From Bathynomus jamesi (lineage: Eukaryota; Arthropoda; Malacostraca; Isopoda; Cirolanidae), in the NCBI GenBank assembly GCA_023014485.1, contig JAJOZX010002715.1, positions 190,001 to 254,000 of the forward strand: a stretch of 64,000 bases of DNA, in the 5' to 3' direction. Positions within the stretch are counted from its first letter, which is position 1. Every line of letters begins with the position of its first letter. Position numbers and translations under genes: made by a program. The notes beneath the pieces are model-generated. The model ran no database searches and was not told where the DNA came from. It saw nothing but the letters and a program-made list of their open reading frames with translations. This document shows, one piece after another, positions 52,978-63,519 of this stretch.

Positions 52978-53835
52978 TACAGAGGGATGACAAAAATAAA
53001 TACACATCACGATGATTATTCTTAAACTTGTTAAAAAGAATATAATCTGTTGAAATCAAGTTGTCAAGGTAAAGTAACTATCAAATAAATTAGTATGTGC
53101 AGTATTTCACAGTGCCGCGAGTCAGAGGTTTCTGGGAATTGACAAATTTCACAAGAGGTCAAATTGTCGGACTTTGGGAAGCAGAGTAAAGACAGAAGCG
53201 ATTTCGCGAAGGATTTGCATTCCTTTAGCAACAATTAACAGTCATTGCACAGTTCAAGACAATCAAAAAACAATAGTGACTGATCGTCCTGCCCGTCCAG
53301 GTCCATCTGATAAAACGCTTCGTGCCGTCAGAAGATGCGCAGAAACGAACCTTCGCCAAATCATTTTCACGACACAGGCTACTATTTCAGAGCAGCTAGA
53401 AGGAAGCCCATGCTCACCCCTTCCAACATTGCCCGTCGGAAGCAATGGGCAGCATCGATAGTCAAACGTGATTCTACTCTTTTGGAACACCGTAATCTTA
53501 TCGGATGAGCCTCGTTTTGCTTCATTTTCATCTAGTAGATGGAGGGCGAGTGGTTAATGATTATGAAGATGTCCATCCACGAATTTTCCTTGAGGCATCT
53601 GCGAGCTAAGGTAAAATATAGTAGGGGAGTGGGGGGATTCTGTAATGACATGGTGTGCAATTTGGACTAATGGACGAAGAGAGCTGGTGGTCCGCGCAGG
53701 AACCGTTTAATTCAGCCAGATATGTGAAGGCCCTAGAAAAAGAGTTGCTTCCCATTTTTTCCAGTGAAAATGTATCCCCACACCAAAATGTATTTATGGA
53801 AGATGGTCCCCCAGTTCATTTTCGTTTAATAATTA
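52978..53835 (+). pseudogene. Tc1-like transposase remnant, second copy
   Basis: Leader ATAATCTGTTGAAATCAAG and coding text (AGAGGTCAAATTGTCGGAC, GTTCAAGACAATCAAAAAAC) match 34205-34905. Catalytic-region text VVRAGTVNSARYVKALEKEL and FMEDGPPVHF appears near 53680-53820 with frame changes. Dead copy. Confidence 0.7.
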
Positions 53836-54556
53836 AAATAAAAATCGTTTTGTACACAACAGAATTATACTTCATTTCATTTTACTAATTTCATTTAATT
53901 AATAATCAAAATAAAAATTGTTTCCTTCTTCGTTCGAAATGTTTTGCATTGCATGCCTGTGTTTCGAGCCAGTCCCAGGTGTCCCAGGGTTCATACAACC
54001 CGGAAATCGGTGGAGAGAGAGAAAAGTAAGCAAAATATCGAAATTAAAGAATAAATAAAATAAATCACGACACTGACACAGTAGAATCAGTTCCATAGTT
54101 TTCAAGTGTGCTAAAGGCGAAGCAGAAAAATCAGGACCAGCAATGTGTGCTAATCATTCGTTGAAATTGAGATCACCGTCGATAGCTCAAGTAGTCCTAA
54201 CCAACCGAAACCGAATTAACAAGGAGAATTTCTGTCGTTAGTTTTGGTCCATCGTCAGTTGTTGTTGTTGTTGTTGTTGTTAGTTTAGGAATCCTAAAAT
54301 TAGTATAAATTTAACTATACGGTAAATTTAACAGTAACGTAAGCGGTAATGTAAAAATTGTAATTAATTAAAACTTAACAGAAATTAACTAACAAAATTT
54401 AAAAGTTAAATTAACATCAACTTAAAACTTAGCGGTAATTTATTGTTAATGTAACAGTAATTAATGGCAACGTAAACAGAATAAGTAAAACTTAATTGGG
54501 TAATTAATTTATTTGTAGGAGATAGTAGTAATGTTGGGAGTGTAAAAATTAGGATT
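53836..54556. other. No gene seen
   Basis: AT-rich DNA. (GTT)n at 54257-54282 is the only repeat seen. No supported gene. Confidence 0.4.
54257..54282. repeat. (GTT)n microsatellite
   Basis: Eight GTT units. Confidence 0.95.
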
Positions 54557-54559
54557 TTT

Positions 54560-54785
54560 ATAAATTAACCTTCGTTAACCTTGGTTTAGATTCTGCCCGA
54601 ATTGTTCATTCTGACGAAGGTCAAGCTTGTTGCTCCACCTTGTACCTACAGCTTATCGTGGACTCTGAAACACGACCCACCACGAGAGGTCAGAAATTAC
54701 AAAGTCCTACCCGGACTCGATCTCACGACTTCCCAGTCAGCAGCCCGGTGTGTCGTAACCACTAGGCCACCCAGGGTACCCATTT
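54560..54785 (-). mobile_element. tRNA-derived SINE with LINE C-like tail
   Basis: Minus strand: A box TGGCCTAGTGG (54760-54770), B box GATCGAGTCCG about 45 bases on, then the body, then tail words GCTTGACCTTCGT (54626-54614) and AAGGTTAACGA (54582-54572). The tail order and spacing equal those of LINE C copy 3. No target duplication recognised. Confidence 0.8.
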
Positions 54786-55084
54786 ATCTACCAACCCATT
54801 TTTTCTGAAAGGATGAACAGCTGGGTAAGCTGCGCGCCGCCTGCTTTCACCCCAAATCAAACCCGGGGCCGGTAGATTCGTAGTCAGCGAAGTTAATTAG
54901 TAATAATTACTAGGGGGACTCAATATATTTTTCCCCACCCTTTTTTCTTAGCTAAATAATAAGCCATGGGGCTGAAATGTCTTTTGGGCCGCAAGTTTGA
55001 ACTTTCTGCGCTTCACATAACCGGATTTTTCGTTTGAACCTCCCTTCGTTGTATAAAACCGCTTTTAAACGCCCTTGTATAAAA
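54786..55084. other. No gene seen
   Basis: Contains a GC patch (CTGCGCGCCGCC, 54831-54842) that may be another decayed short repeat. Nothing supported. Confidence 0.35.
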
Positions 55085-55300
55085 CCGATGGCTACATCGT
55101 GGCCAATGTCGTAACACAGCTTCTCATCAATCAACGAAGTTAAGCGATATTGAGTTTGAAGAGTAGTTGGACGGGAGACCATCTTTTACGTCCAAAGCAC
55201 GTAGCGACCCTTGATTCGGATCCCACCCACGTAAAGCTGTGGGTCCCTTCCGTCATATGACCTTAGATGTTGCGAAGGAGGTTGAACAACCCCACCAAAC
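55085..55300 (+). mobile_element. 5S rRNA-derived SINE, copy 3 (fullest)
   Basis: GGCTACATCGTGGCCAATG starts the 5S-like head. ATCAACGAAGTTAAGCGATA (box A) and GTAGTTGGACGGGAGACC (box C) follow in the right order, then the tail GATTCGGATCCCACC to GCGAAGGAGG. The canonical 5S word AAGTTAAGCAACG is recognisable in the head. Polymerase III origin is inferred. Confidence 0.85.
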
Positions 55301-55377
55301 ACACGCAGGTTGTCCAAAAAATTTCCTTTCCAAATTTAATTATATACAAGAGAGGTTAATGTTTCGCAAGAGAAAGA

Positions 55378-56399
55378 GTGACTGAAAAATTAAGAAACTG
55401 CAAACACAACAACAGAAAAATAAATGATAAACTGGAGAGCGTGGAGTGCGTCATACCGTGTCTAATTGAAAACCATACAGAGAAAGAAGATTACGCCAGA
55501 GAAGCGATAAAGGTTAACTCAAAATACTTTTATATAATTTTGCAAAAATGGCAAACGAAAAATCACACGACTATCGGACCTTTGAACAGTGAAAACAATG
55601 CATTAGCTAATGATCTAAAAGAAGTATATGAAATATTAAGAGTGCAGCATGAATCATCTTTCAGTATCACCAAAACTGATAAACTGATATGCGAGCGATT
55701 GCGTTCTTTGAAGAATAATGACAAGAGGAAAATATAACTGACCTCGACTTAACAGATGCTATCACACGAACTAAAGAGAAACTAAAAGTTCACTCGGCAG
55801 CAGACCCAGACAAATAGAATGCTACACTGATCAAAAACTGCAAGAATGAAATCGCTAAGTCCCTATATTGGATACGGCGACGATCACTAGACACGGGAAA
55901 AATACCGAGCATCCTGAAGAGAGCGAACATTGTTTCAATATATAAAGGAAAGGATCGATCCGTGACTAGAAACTATAGGCGAGTGTCACTTACATCTCAT
56001 GTCACCAAAATATTTGAAAGAATAATTACAGAAAAAATCTATGACATTTTGGAGACTCATAAATAATTAAATGATAACCAACAGAGATTCCGGTCAGGAA
56101 GATCGTGCCTATCACAACTAATGGAACACTATAACAACATTATTTATGCCCTCAAAAACAAGAAGAACTAAATGTGATATACACAGACTTTAGCAAAACG
56201 TTCGACAAGTATGACCATGGAATTATAGCACAAACTGAAATATATGGGAATAACAGACAAAATAGAAAAATGGATATATACTTTCCTTAGTGAGAGGCAG
56301 CAAGTCTTCACAATCCATGGAATATCTTCATCAGAGTCAGAGGTCCGTAGCACAGCACCACAAGGAACAGTACTAGCTCCGTTACCATTCATAATCATG
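55378..56399 (+). pseudogene. LINE C copy 4 linker and RT fingers, broken
   Basis: LESVECVIPCLIENHTEKED, NSKYFYIILQKWQTKNHTTI (linker), then in other frames RSCLSQLMEHYNNI-type text, and YTDFSKTFDKYDHGI near 56180. APQGTVLAPLPFIIMLT runs into the hAT element. Several frameshifts. Confidence 0.75.
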
Positions 56400-56407
56400 C
56401 TAACTGG

Positions 56408-57827
56408 CAAAGCTGGGCACAAACCGTTAATCCGTTAATCGTTAATTAACGAAGTTAACTTTTTCGTTAACGATTTAACTTTTAAATTAACTTTGAAAAT
56501 CATTATCGGACTAATTAACTTCCGTTACATTTAACTTCCGTTAACTCAAGTCCGTTAACCCAAAAAATTCATAAATAAACGTTTAAAAGTTTCTATTATT
56601 TTCAGTGCTGAGCAGGTGCGCAATTAATCCGCCACTGTTAATAGTGATGAACGAATTTCCATTTCCGCAGTGCAAAATCAGGCGATATAATTGTTTCCGT
56701 CGCCACAATTTGTGTCTTACCAAATATGGTAGTTATTTATGGCATTGGTTTGAGCAAAACATGGTCGACTGTAAAATCAGGCGGAAAGATTTGCCATTTG
56801 AGTTGAATGTTTCAACTTCTTTCAAGAAATATCACGAGCATTTTAAGACACTTTCAATAATATATATGTAACAATTACAACAAATAACTACATTCGTTTC
56901 ATTTGCAGTCTGTCTCTTGCGCAACATGTTTGTGCTAGTGAATATTTAAAAATAATCGTTGTCAAGTAAGTCATGTATATTTATAATATGTCTGTGAGTA
57001 CCTTATTAGTAGTCTCCTTGATACATTTCAAGAACCATAAAACTGATCAGGTAAGATTTCAATTCTCATGTCACTTTGATGACATAAATTAAGTCAATTG
57101 ATGTCTTACAATGGGAGCGTTTTCACCTCATCTGGTTGGACAAGTATGACAACACCAAGGTCGCCAGGGTGAGGAAAAGCATGGAGGGTACAGTCGAGGA
57201 GGCCATGAAGCAGCAGTCCAACGAAGTGGGCAGCAACAGTGGAGGCAGCAACAACGAGGAGGAGGATGACTTCTTCAGTGCTGTCATCCAGACAAAAGAG
57301 AGCAGCAGAAGCCACAGGTCACTCAAGGGCAAGGCCCAGAACTTGGTCAAGACCTGGCTGGAGACCAACTCCAAGGACTTGCTGACAGATGCTGCCTTCT
57401 TGGGTGAGCAAGTGTTGGTGGACTTGTTCATCAAGTTCAACACAGCCATCCCCTCCAGTGCTGCAGTGGAGCGTTTGTTCTCTATGGGCAAGGACATCCT
57501 GAGGGCCAAGAGATCATCCCTGTCTGGTGAAAACTTTGATGTGCTAATTTTCATGAAGGGCAACATGCATCTCATGGACAAAATGGAGAACGAGAAGAAG
57601 AGGGAAAATTAAATTATATATATATAGTGTTTTTCATTTTTTTTATAATAAAAGTTAACGTTAACGGTTTATCGGTAACTTCCGTTACATGTTTAACGAA
57701 TTAACGGATTAACGGTTAACGAAGTTAACTTTTTGGTTAACGGATTAGCGGTTAACGAAGTTAACTTTTTGGTTAACGGATTAGCGGTTAACGAAGTTAA
57801 CTTTTTGGTTAACGGTGCCCACCACTG
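56408..57827 (+). mobile_element. hAT element with CTAACTGG target duplication
   Basis: Ends CAAAGCTGGGCAC on the left and (minus strand) CAGTGGTGGGCAC on the right. CTAACTGG occurs at 56400-56407 and 57828-57835, an exact 8-bp duplication. Subterminal CGTTAAC/GTTAACG words are repeated inside both ends. A C-terminal hAT coding piece survives. Confidence 0.92.
57136..57612 (+). pseudogene. hAT transposase C-terminal dimerisation domain
   Basis: After an acidic, serine-rich stretch (GGSNNEEEDDFFSAVIQ), the text LVDLFIKFNTAIPSSAAVER, LFSMGKDILRAKRSSLSGEN and FDVLIFMKGNMHLM is the hAT dimerisation domain. Only the C-terminal quarter of a normal hAT transposase is present, so the copy is non-autonomous. 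The 158-codon frame is open. Confidence 0.85.
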
Positions 57828-57835
57828 CTAACTGG

Positions 57836-58464
57836 TATAGATGATTATTTGCTGATGACACCCAAATTAGAAAAATAAGAAGACCAAATTATATAGAATT
57901 TCTACAAACAGACATGAACAAAATCTCTGCAACTGGTCTGAAGACAACAATATGAAATTTAACACGGAGAAATTTCAACTATTAAAGTACGGAAGAAGGG
58001 AGGACCTAAAATCTATGAAATGCTCTACCCCAAATGGAAAGGAAATTCAGAGAAACTCTAAAGCAAAAGATTTATGAATTATAACGACTGACGACGCGAA
58101 ATTTGAAATACAAAATAAGATAGCAGTAAACAAACCAAAAGAATAACTGGACAGAGACTGAGAACCTTTAAAAGAAGGGAGAGGAATCTGTTGAAAACAT
58201 TGATCATACCCAAGTTGGGGTATTGCTCAGTCTTAACATCTCCATATAAAAAAAAAAGACATTAGTCAACTAGAAGGGATTCAGAGAAGCTTCACAGCCA
58301 AGATCAGCGAATGCAAAGAACTAAATTACTGGGAAAGGTTATGCGAATTAAATTTATATTCACTGAAAAGAAGAATTTACACTTGGAAAATAATGGAGAA
58401 CCAGTTCCTAATCTCATTTTGAATTCTATAGCCACTCAAGCAACAGTGGAAAGTAAGAAAGGAA
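57836..58464 (+). pseudogene. LINE C copy 4 RT palm and thumb, broken
   Basis: Resumes after the hAT with the catalytic region. FADDT is decayed to FADDTQIRKIR-like text (TTTGCTGATGACACCC near 57849). Then ADDTKI-like and LIIPKLGYCSVLTSPYK. Multiple stops. Confidence 0.7.
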
Positions 58465-58735
58465 TAACACTGGTATGCATATGAAATTTTTGTCTGCTGT
58501 GAGGGTTTTTTCAACTGGTATTATATAATTCGACCATGCTGAATTCGAAAATGACATTGGTCTTCCTCAATCAGGTCAAGTTTTTTCTCTATTGGCCATT
58601 TATTATAAGTCCAATTTTATTGATTTTTTTAGCTTAAACACTGTAGATACGAGTAATATTATAAGAACACTCGTGAAAAATGAAAACATTGTGTGAATAA
58701 ATACTTTTATTCATACAATGAATATGGAAAAAAGT

Positions 58736-59480
58736 TTATTGAGGAAGGAATGAAGTTTTTTTGGCTTTCCGTCTGTGTTTTTCTTCGGGCACGTCTCGCT
58801 TCAAACACCAGCAATAGTCCGCCAGCATATTGATATCCCAGTTAACCTGGTACCTACCTCTCTTCCATTATTTTGATATCTTGGTGAAATCGTTCACCCT
58901 GTTCCTCACTATAATCCCCGCAATTTTCAGGAAAATAGTCCAAGTGGGACCACAAAAAGTGCATTTTTATGGACATGCGCGACCCATGAGCTTTGAAAGC
59001 TTCCATCAAGTTTTCGACAACGGACTCGTATTCTGGACTTCTACGCTTGCCAAGAAAATCAGTGACAATTGATTTGAATGCCTGCCAGGCATTCTTCTCA
59101 GTTGGAGTCATTGCGTTTTCGAACTGAGTATCCTTGATCAAAGCTCGAATTTGAGGACCATCAAAAACCCCAGCATTTAGTTTAGCATCAGATATATGAG
59201 GAAATTTACTCTCGAGATATCGGAATGCTGAACCCTCCTTATTTATTGATTTGATGAAATTTTTCATCAAGCCCAGCTTAATATGAAGTGGTGGGAGCAA
59301 AATTTTTGTTGGTGGTACAAGGGGCACTGAAACGACATTATGCGACCCAGGTTCAAAGTTCTCTCTGGATGCCCATTCACGCTGTGCATAGTGCTTCTCA
59401 TCCGCTCGGCTATCCCATTTGCAGAGGAAACATGGGTATTTCGTGTATCCCCCTTGCATTCCCAATACAAATGCCACAAT
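58736..59480 (-). pseudogene. CACTA-like element gene, exon 3
   Basis: Acceptor TTTTTCAG, then IVAFVLGMQGGYTKYPCFLC, KWDSRADEKHYAQ, LLPPLHIKLGLMKNFIKSI and YSEEQGERFHQDIKIMEER. A tandem GGTA duplication at about 58853-58860 adds 4 bases, shifts the frame and creates a stop. Text beyond it, in the shifted frame, ends at 58736. No named catalytic triad could be assigned. Confidence 0.8.
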
Positions 59481-59657
59481 CTGAAAAAAAAATGAAAATA
59501 TTTAAAGAATTTAGAGAATTTGTTCTATCAGATAAAAAAATCTATGCATTGGACTGTATCACTTCTGTGGGGAAGTTGTGTTCTTATACGCTCTCAAATA
59601 ACCTTTGGAAAAACAACATAGTCAATAGCAATAGTTTACTTATGATTTTAGTATTAC

Positions 59658-60298
59658 CTTCAAATCTCCACAGATCCTTCAGTTATGTTGGTCGTATACG
59701 AGAGCATCCAGTAAAATTTTCATGTTATCGTAGCTCTCAGTAAGTTGTACGGAATGTGTTACAGGGACTGATGCAACCCTATTCCCTATGTTGAGAAGTA
59801 CTGCTTTCAAACTTCGTTTAGACGAGTCTATAAATAGCCTCCATTCTGATGCGTTATATGGCAGGCCCAAGGATTCGATTAGCCCCTCAACATTGCAGCA
59901 GTACACTAAGGAAGAGGTATTTTCGTGCACTGCAAAAAACTTGCGGAATTCTTCCTCTCGTTTCCTATACCAGGAGAATGTTGTTCCCGGAGCCAGCAAG
60001 TTGTCCTCTCGAAGTCGTGAGCCCAAGATCTCGGCAGCTAATTTGGAAAGTCCTAAATCCCTGGTAAGATCATTAAGTTTGGCCTGGTTGAGAGGCCTCG
60101 GCTCATTTGAAGCGGTATTTGTAGGTATATACGACTGGGACTGGTCATTGGCATTGGTCATTGATTCATCATCAGAATCATCGAAGTCCAGGGTTTGAGG
60201 TGGGTCGGGTATTGGAATTCCAGGACCATGGGGTACAGGTCTCATAGCAGAAGGAATGTCACGGTATACAACAATGTGTTTATTCTTCTTGTTAACTC
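59658..60298 (-). pseudogene. CACTA-like element gene, exon 2
   Basis: GVNKKNKHIVVYRDIPSAMR, then an acidic stretch (DFDDSDDESMTNANDQ). LNDLTRDLGLSKLAAEILGS, PGTTFSWYRKREEEFRKFF and YNASEWRLFIDSSKRSLKAV follow. After YDQHN a TGA at 59681-59679 interrupts a region that continues in frame (RICGDLK) to the donor GTAATA. This is a nonsense lesion, so the copy is not intact. Confidence 0.8.
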
Positions 60299-60362
60299 CT
60301 GAAAATAGAAACACAGAAACATGGATATAAAACTTGCATATGAAATAGAAGAAGCATTCAGA

Positions 60363-60502
60363 CAGTGGCGGCTCGTGAGGGAAGGCTGAGGTCTGTAAGA
60401 TATGAAATAGGTCGATGGAGTCTGTATATTCTTTCTTTTTCATCATATTGTCCCTTCGGGGACAATATGAATGAAAGAAAGAAAATATACAATCATTGTA
60501 TA
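60363..60502. repeat. Hairpin and hAT-like end inside intron 1
   Basis: CAGTGGCGGCTCGTGAGGG at 60363 looks like a hAT terminus. 60424-60500 folds back on itself around GTCCCTTCGGGGAC. Probably a damaged small insertion in the intron of the CACTA-like element gene. Confidence 0.45.
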
Positions 60503-60694
60503 TGTAAACGTAACTTGTATAACAATATGTATGTGTAAATGTATTTTATATAACAATATGTATATGTAAATGTATGATTACCATTATGGTGAATATTATG
60601 CTATATATGGTGAATATTACATTATGGTGAATATTATGTCAAGTTTCATACGAGGATTTCAAAATATTTAAGAAAAATAAATTTATAAGCCCAC

Positions 60695-60998
60695 CTTGGA
60701 GGTTTGTCATGCAGAAATAGCAATCTGTCACGTGATCCTTTCCTTCTCTCCAAATCATGGAAATTCCAAAAGGCAAAGATTTCGCTCTGCCTTTGCTCCA
60801 TCTTCTCAAATTTTCAATGCACGTCTTGCAGCACATATGAGGGGCGAAATTTTTGTCCTGGTCCCCTAGCTTAATTCCAAAGTATGCTCTATACATTGTC
60901 TTCACAAATTTAGTGATTTGGGACTGGTTATTTGGCATGGTAACCGTCCCACATACGTAGCAGAATCTATTGGGATCATTTTTACACGCTCTATTCAT
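60695..60998 (-). pseudogene. CACTA-like element gene, exon 1
   Basis: Start MNRACKNDPNRFCYVCGTVT, then FVKTMYRAYFGIKLGDQDKN and APHMCCKTCIENLRRWSKGR. Cysteine pairs C-x2-C and C-x2-C suggest a zinc-binding N-terminus. The donor GTGGGC follows CTCCAAG. Joins exon 2 in phase. Confidence 0.8.
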
Positions 60999-61250
60999 TA
61001 TGAAATATTTTATCTATATGCCTGAAAAGTAAAAAAAGATATTATACAAGTGAAACAAGTGATGATAAATGTTACTGTTCCAATTCCGCTTTGACAAAAT
61101 CACGAAGAATTCTATTTTACTTATGAGGCCATAGCCGGATAACCTGAGCTGATTGAGAAAAACGGATTGCAGATTCGAAATCAGCAGGAAAGACTCTATA
61201 AGAATCACTTACAAAACCCTTGACAGCAAAATTGATGCATACCAGTGTAA

Positions 61251-61570
61251 TGCGTCGTGTTCCCAAACTAAATGGCTGACAGGGAACATCCTCAAACCTG
61301 AAGGAAAATAGTTTTGTTGTGAGAAGGCCAAGACTGTTCAACCAGCTGCCCAAGGTATACTACGGAACACGAGTAATGTAGTGGTGGAAATCTTCAAAAG
61401 AAGACTAGACGTTTGGCTCAGAACAATTCCAGATGAGCCAGGAGTACCTGGATATGTGAAGTGGAGAGCACAAGAAACCAACTCTGTTTCACCAGGCCAA
61501 CTCAAGTGGAGGGGCACCAAGCCTAACTTCCGTGAAATTGAGGAATCATCGCACGGAACACCCGAAAGGT
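61251..61570 (+). pseudogene. LINE C copy 4 C-terminus and tail
   Basis: NVVVEIFKRRLDVWLRTIPD and EPGVPGYVKWRAQETNSVSP match the C-terminal end of LINE C copy 3. Tail GCCTAACTTCCGTGAAATTG is a diverged version of the GCTTGACCTTCGT words. Confidence 0.8.
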
Positions 61571-61576
61571 TGAAAA

Positions 61577-61577
<1 letters not shown>

Positions 61578-61621
<44 letters not shown>
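61578..61621. repeat. (TA)n microsatellite
   Basis: Follows the LINE C copy 4 tail. Confidence 0.95.
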
Positions 61622-61625
<4 letters not shown>

Positions 61626-61870
61626 TGGGTTGATTTGCCCCGGCTATGAGGTTCTTTTCTTGGAGAAATATTTCAGTTTCGAGAATTTGTTCCATTACGT
61701 CACTATTTCGCTCTCTTTATAAACACCTACGACGTAGTCAAATGAGGTACTTGATTTTTAAAATTCACTTCTCACAAACTATTAGTTGTATCTATAGGCG
61801 AGGTTAACTTGCATAAGGTTAAAGGTTTGATTAGATTAATTTAAAAGTTGACCTGGCAAATCGGATAAAA

Positions 61871-61872
61871 CT

Positions 61873-61931
<59 letters not shown>
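61871..61931. repeat. (TG)n microsatellite
   Basis: About 30 TG units. Confidence 0.95.
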
Positions 61932-61932
<1 letters not shown>

Positions 61933-62130
61933 TGAAATCTGAATGAGTAAGGAAGTAGTTTGCTCATCATAAAAAGATGAAAAATCTCCCATGCTCGTGA
62001 TTTTTCAAATTCTGTTTATCTTTACATTTCATTATAAATATGCTCTTTTGAACATATTTTTATTTTTTATTTCTTAACCAATTTTTAGCTTTTATACCTA
62101 TGTTTTACTTTAGTATGTATATTAGACTAT

Positions 62131-62424
62131 TTGTCCTATAGATATAATTTTGTATCAGTAAATAAGGTTTGCTCAACTAAAGCGCTTGTCAAACATGGTG
62201 TGCCACAGGGCTCAGTTCTGGGTCCACTGTTATTTTTATTATATATAAATAACCTTCCACGTTCATCTGATATACTGAACTTCATAATGTTTGCAGATGA
62301 TACAACTGCCTCTTTTTCTTGCAAAGATGTTAATACAGCTAAGAATATATTTCATTCAGAATTCATCAGTGTAGTAAATTTGTTTAAAACCAAGTTGAAA
62401 TCCCGATTAATAATGGCATACTAA
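62131..62424 (+). pseudogene. LINE RT fragment of another clade
   Basis: VKHGVPQGSVLGPLLFLLYI and NFIMFADDTTASFSC carry the RT palm blocks (catalytic FADD), then FKTKLKSRLIMAY. The surrounding upstream and downstream sequence is decayed. Not LINE A, B or C. Confidence 0.8.
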
Positions 62425-63519
62425 CAAAAATCTCGGATTAATGTCCACTAATATTGTTTAATATTGTCCATTAATATTGTAATACATGTTTTAACTATTA
62501 ATAATACTTATTTACTTATTTATTTATTTATTATTATTGTGAAAAATGCTCTGTATGAATTGGTCCACAATTAACCCACCCCTTATTTCTCCAGTCTAAC
62601 TATAGAGTAGATCAAGTCTAGCCTAGAGGGGTCAGCCTAGAGATTCCGGAAATGGTCCAGAGCGGGCAGATAAATTGAGGTCCACAGTAGGATTCCTCAC
62701 CAAACTAGGTTAGGGCAATCTACCTTTACCTTTGTTAAGCTATGAGTTGATGCTGGGTCTTAGGCCACAATGTAGGCCTAAGTTGTCTGACCCAGCTTAA
62801 TTTAATGAGTCTTCTAAGTTAGAAGTTAGAAGATCCAACTGGGCTAAAAACACAAGTAGTCACTTACTGCTAGTTATTAGAGTGTCTCTCTTCTCCTTCA
62901 TGTATAATTGTCGGGAGCGTACTTGCTGGTGGGGATCTTTCTTCGGTGTCTGTTCTCGTCCCTTCTCCAGTTCCGTCCTCTCGCCCCGTTCTTCGTTTTC
63001 GTTCTCTTTGTTCTCCTTTTCGCGGGGCTTTTTCCACCAGCGTCGTGTTGGTTTTTTCCTCGGTTCGTTCGTTGATCGGTAATGTATATCTATTACCGAG
63101 CACGCTCTTGTCACACAGTATATAAATACTAGTGTGGAGAATAACTCTGGTGAGCAACCAATTGGTTTCATCCACCCAGTTATTGACATAAAAGGAATTT
63201 AATAATTGTTAGATTAACTACCTACCTACTCAGTGAACCATTTTCGTTACCTCCCAACTACCCACTCATCAGTTTTCCATATACTGGGGGCCCCGGGAGA
63301 TAAAAATTTTGGTGTCATTGTCACCAATTTTTATGTCTGAGTGTAGACTAGCTAACTATTTGACTGTAAATGCCTGTTAATCTGATTAACAGTGCCTATC
63401 CTCACCTTCTCATGGAGAAGGTGTAGCATTTAATTAGAAGAGAAAATATACATCCATAGGATGAAACTGTCTATGGTCTTTACCATAAGAAAAGAAAAAG
63501 TGAAAGTTAGAAGATAAAA
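62425..63519 (-). other. Probable 3' UTR/LTR region of the second BEL element
   Basis: No gene. Just beyond the DUF5641 stop lies a GGGGCCCC patch (63290-63297) with a short hairpin (GGTGTCATTGTCACC), which could be the polypurine/LTR boundary. A TATA-like TATTTATATA is on the minus strand near 63119-63128. LTR limits could not be fixed, because the second LTR is outside the window. Confidence 0.35.

Larger units (their letters stand above)
58468..61247 (-). mobile_element. CACTA-like DNA transposon with a spliced gene
   Basis: Ends start CACTGGTATGCAT on both sides (left 58468, right on the minus strand from 61247). TAA is present directly outside both (58465-58467 and 61248-61250), and LINE C text resumes at once. 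CACTG-type ends with a 3-bp duplication are the pattern of CACTA (CMC) elements. The three-exon gene lies on the minus strand. Its protein family is common but anonymous in arthropods, so the classification is inferred. Confidence 0.8.
55320..61570 (+). mobile_element. LINE C copy 4, carrying two nested DNA transposons
   Basis: LINE C coding and tail are split in three: 55320-56407, 57828-58467 and 61248-61570, by a hAT element (56408-57827) and a CACTA-like element (58468-61247). Removing the insertions makes the LINE text continuous. The tail ends in (TA)n at 61578. The LINE is the oldest of the three layers. Confidence 0.85.

Noticed and set aside
62860..63189. Lysine/glutamate-rich minus-strand protein
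   Set aside because: Two overlapping frames are open over the same low-complexity stretch in the presumed LTR/UTR of BEL. No domain seen.
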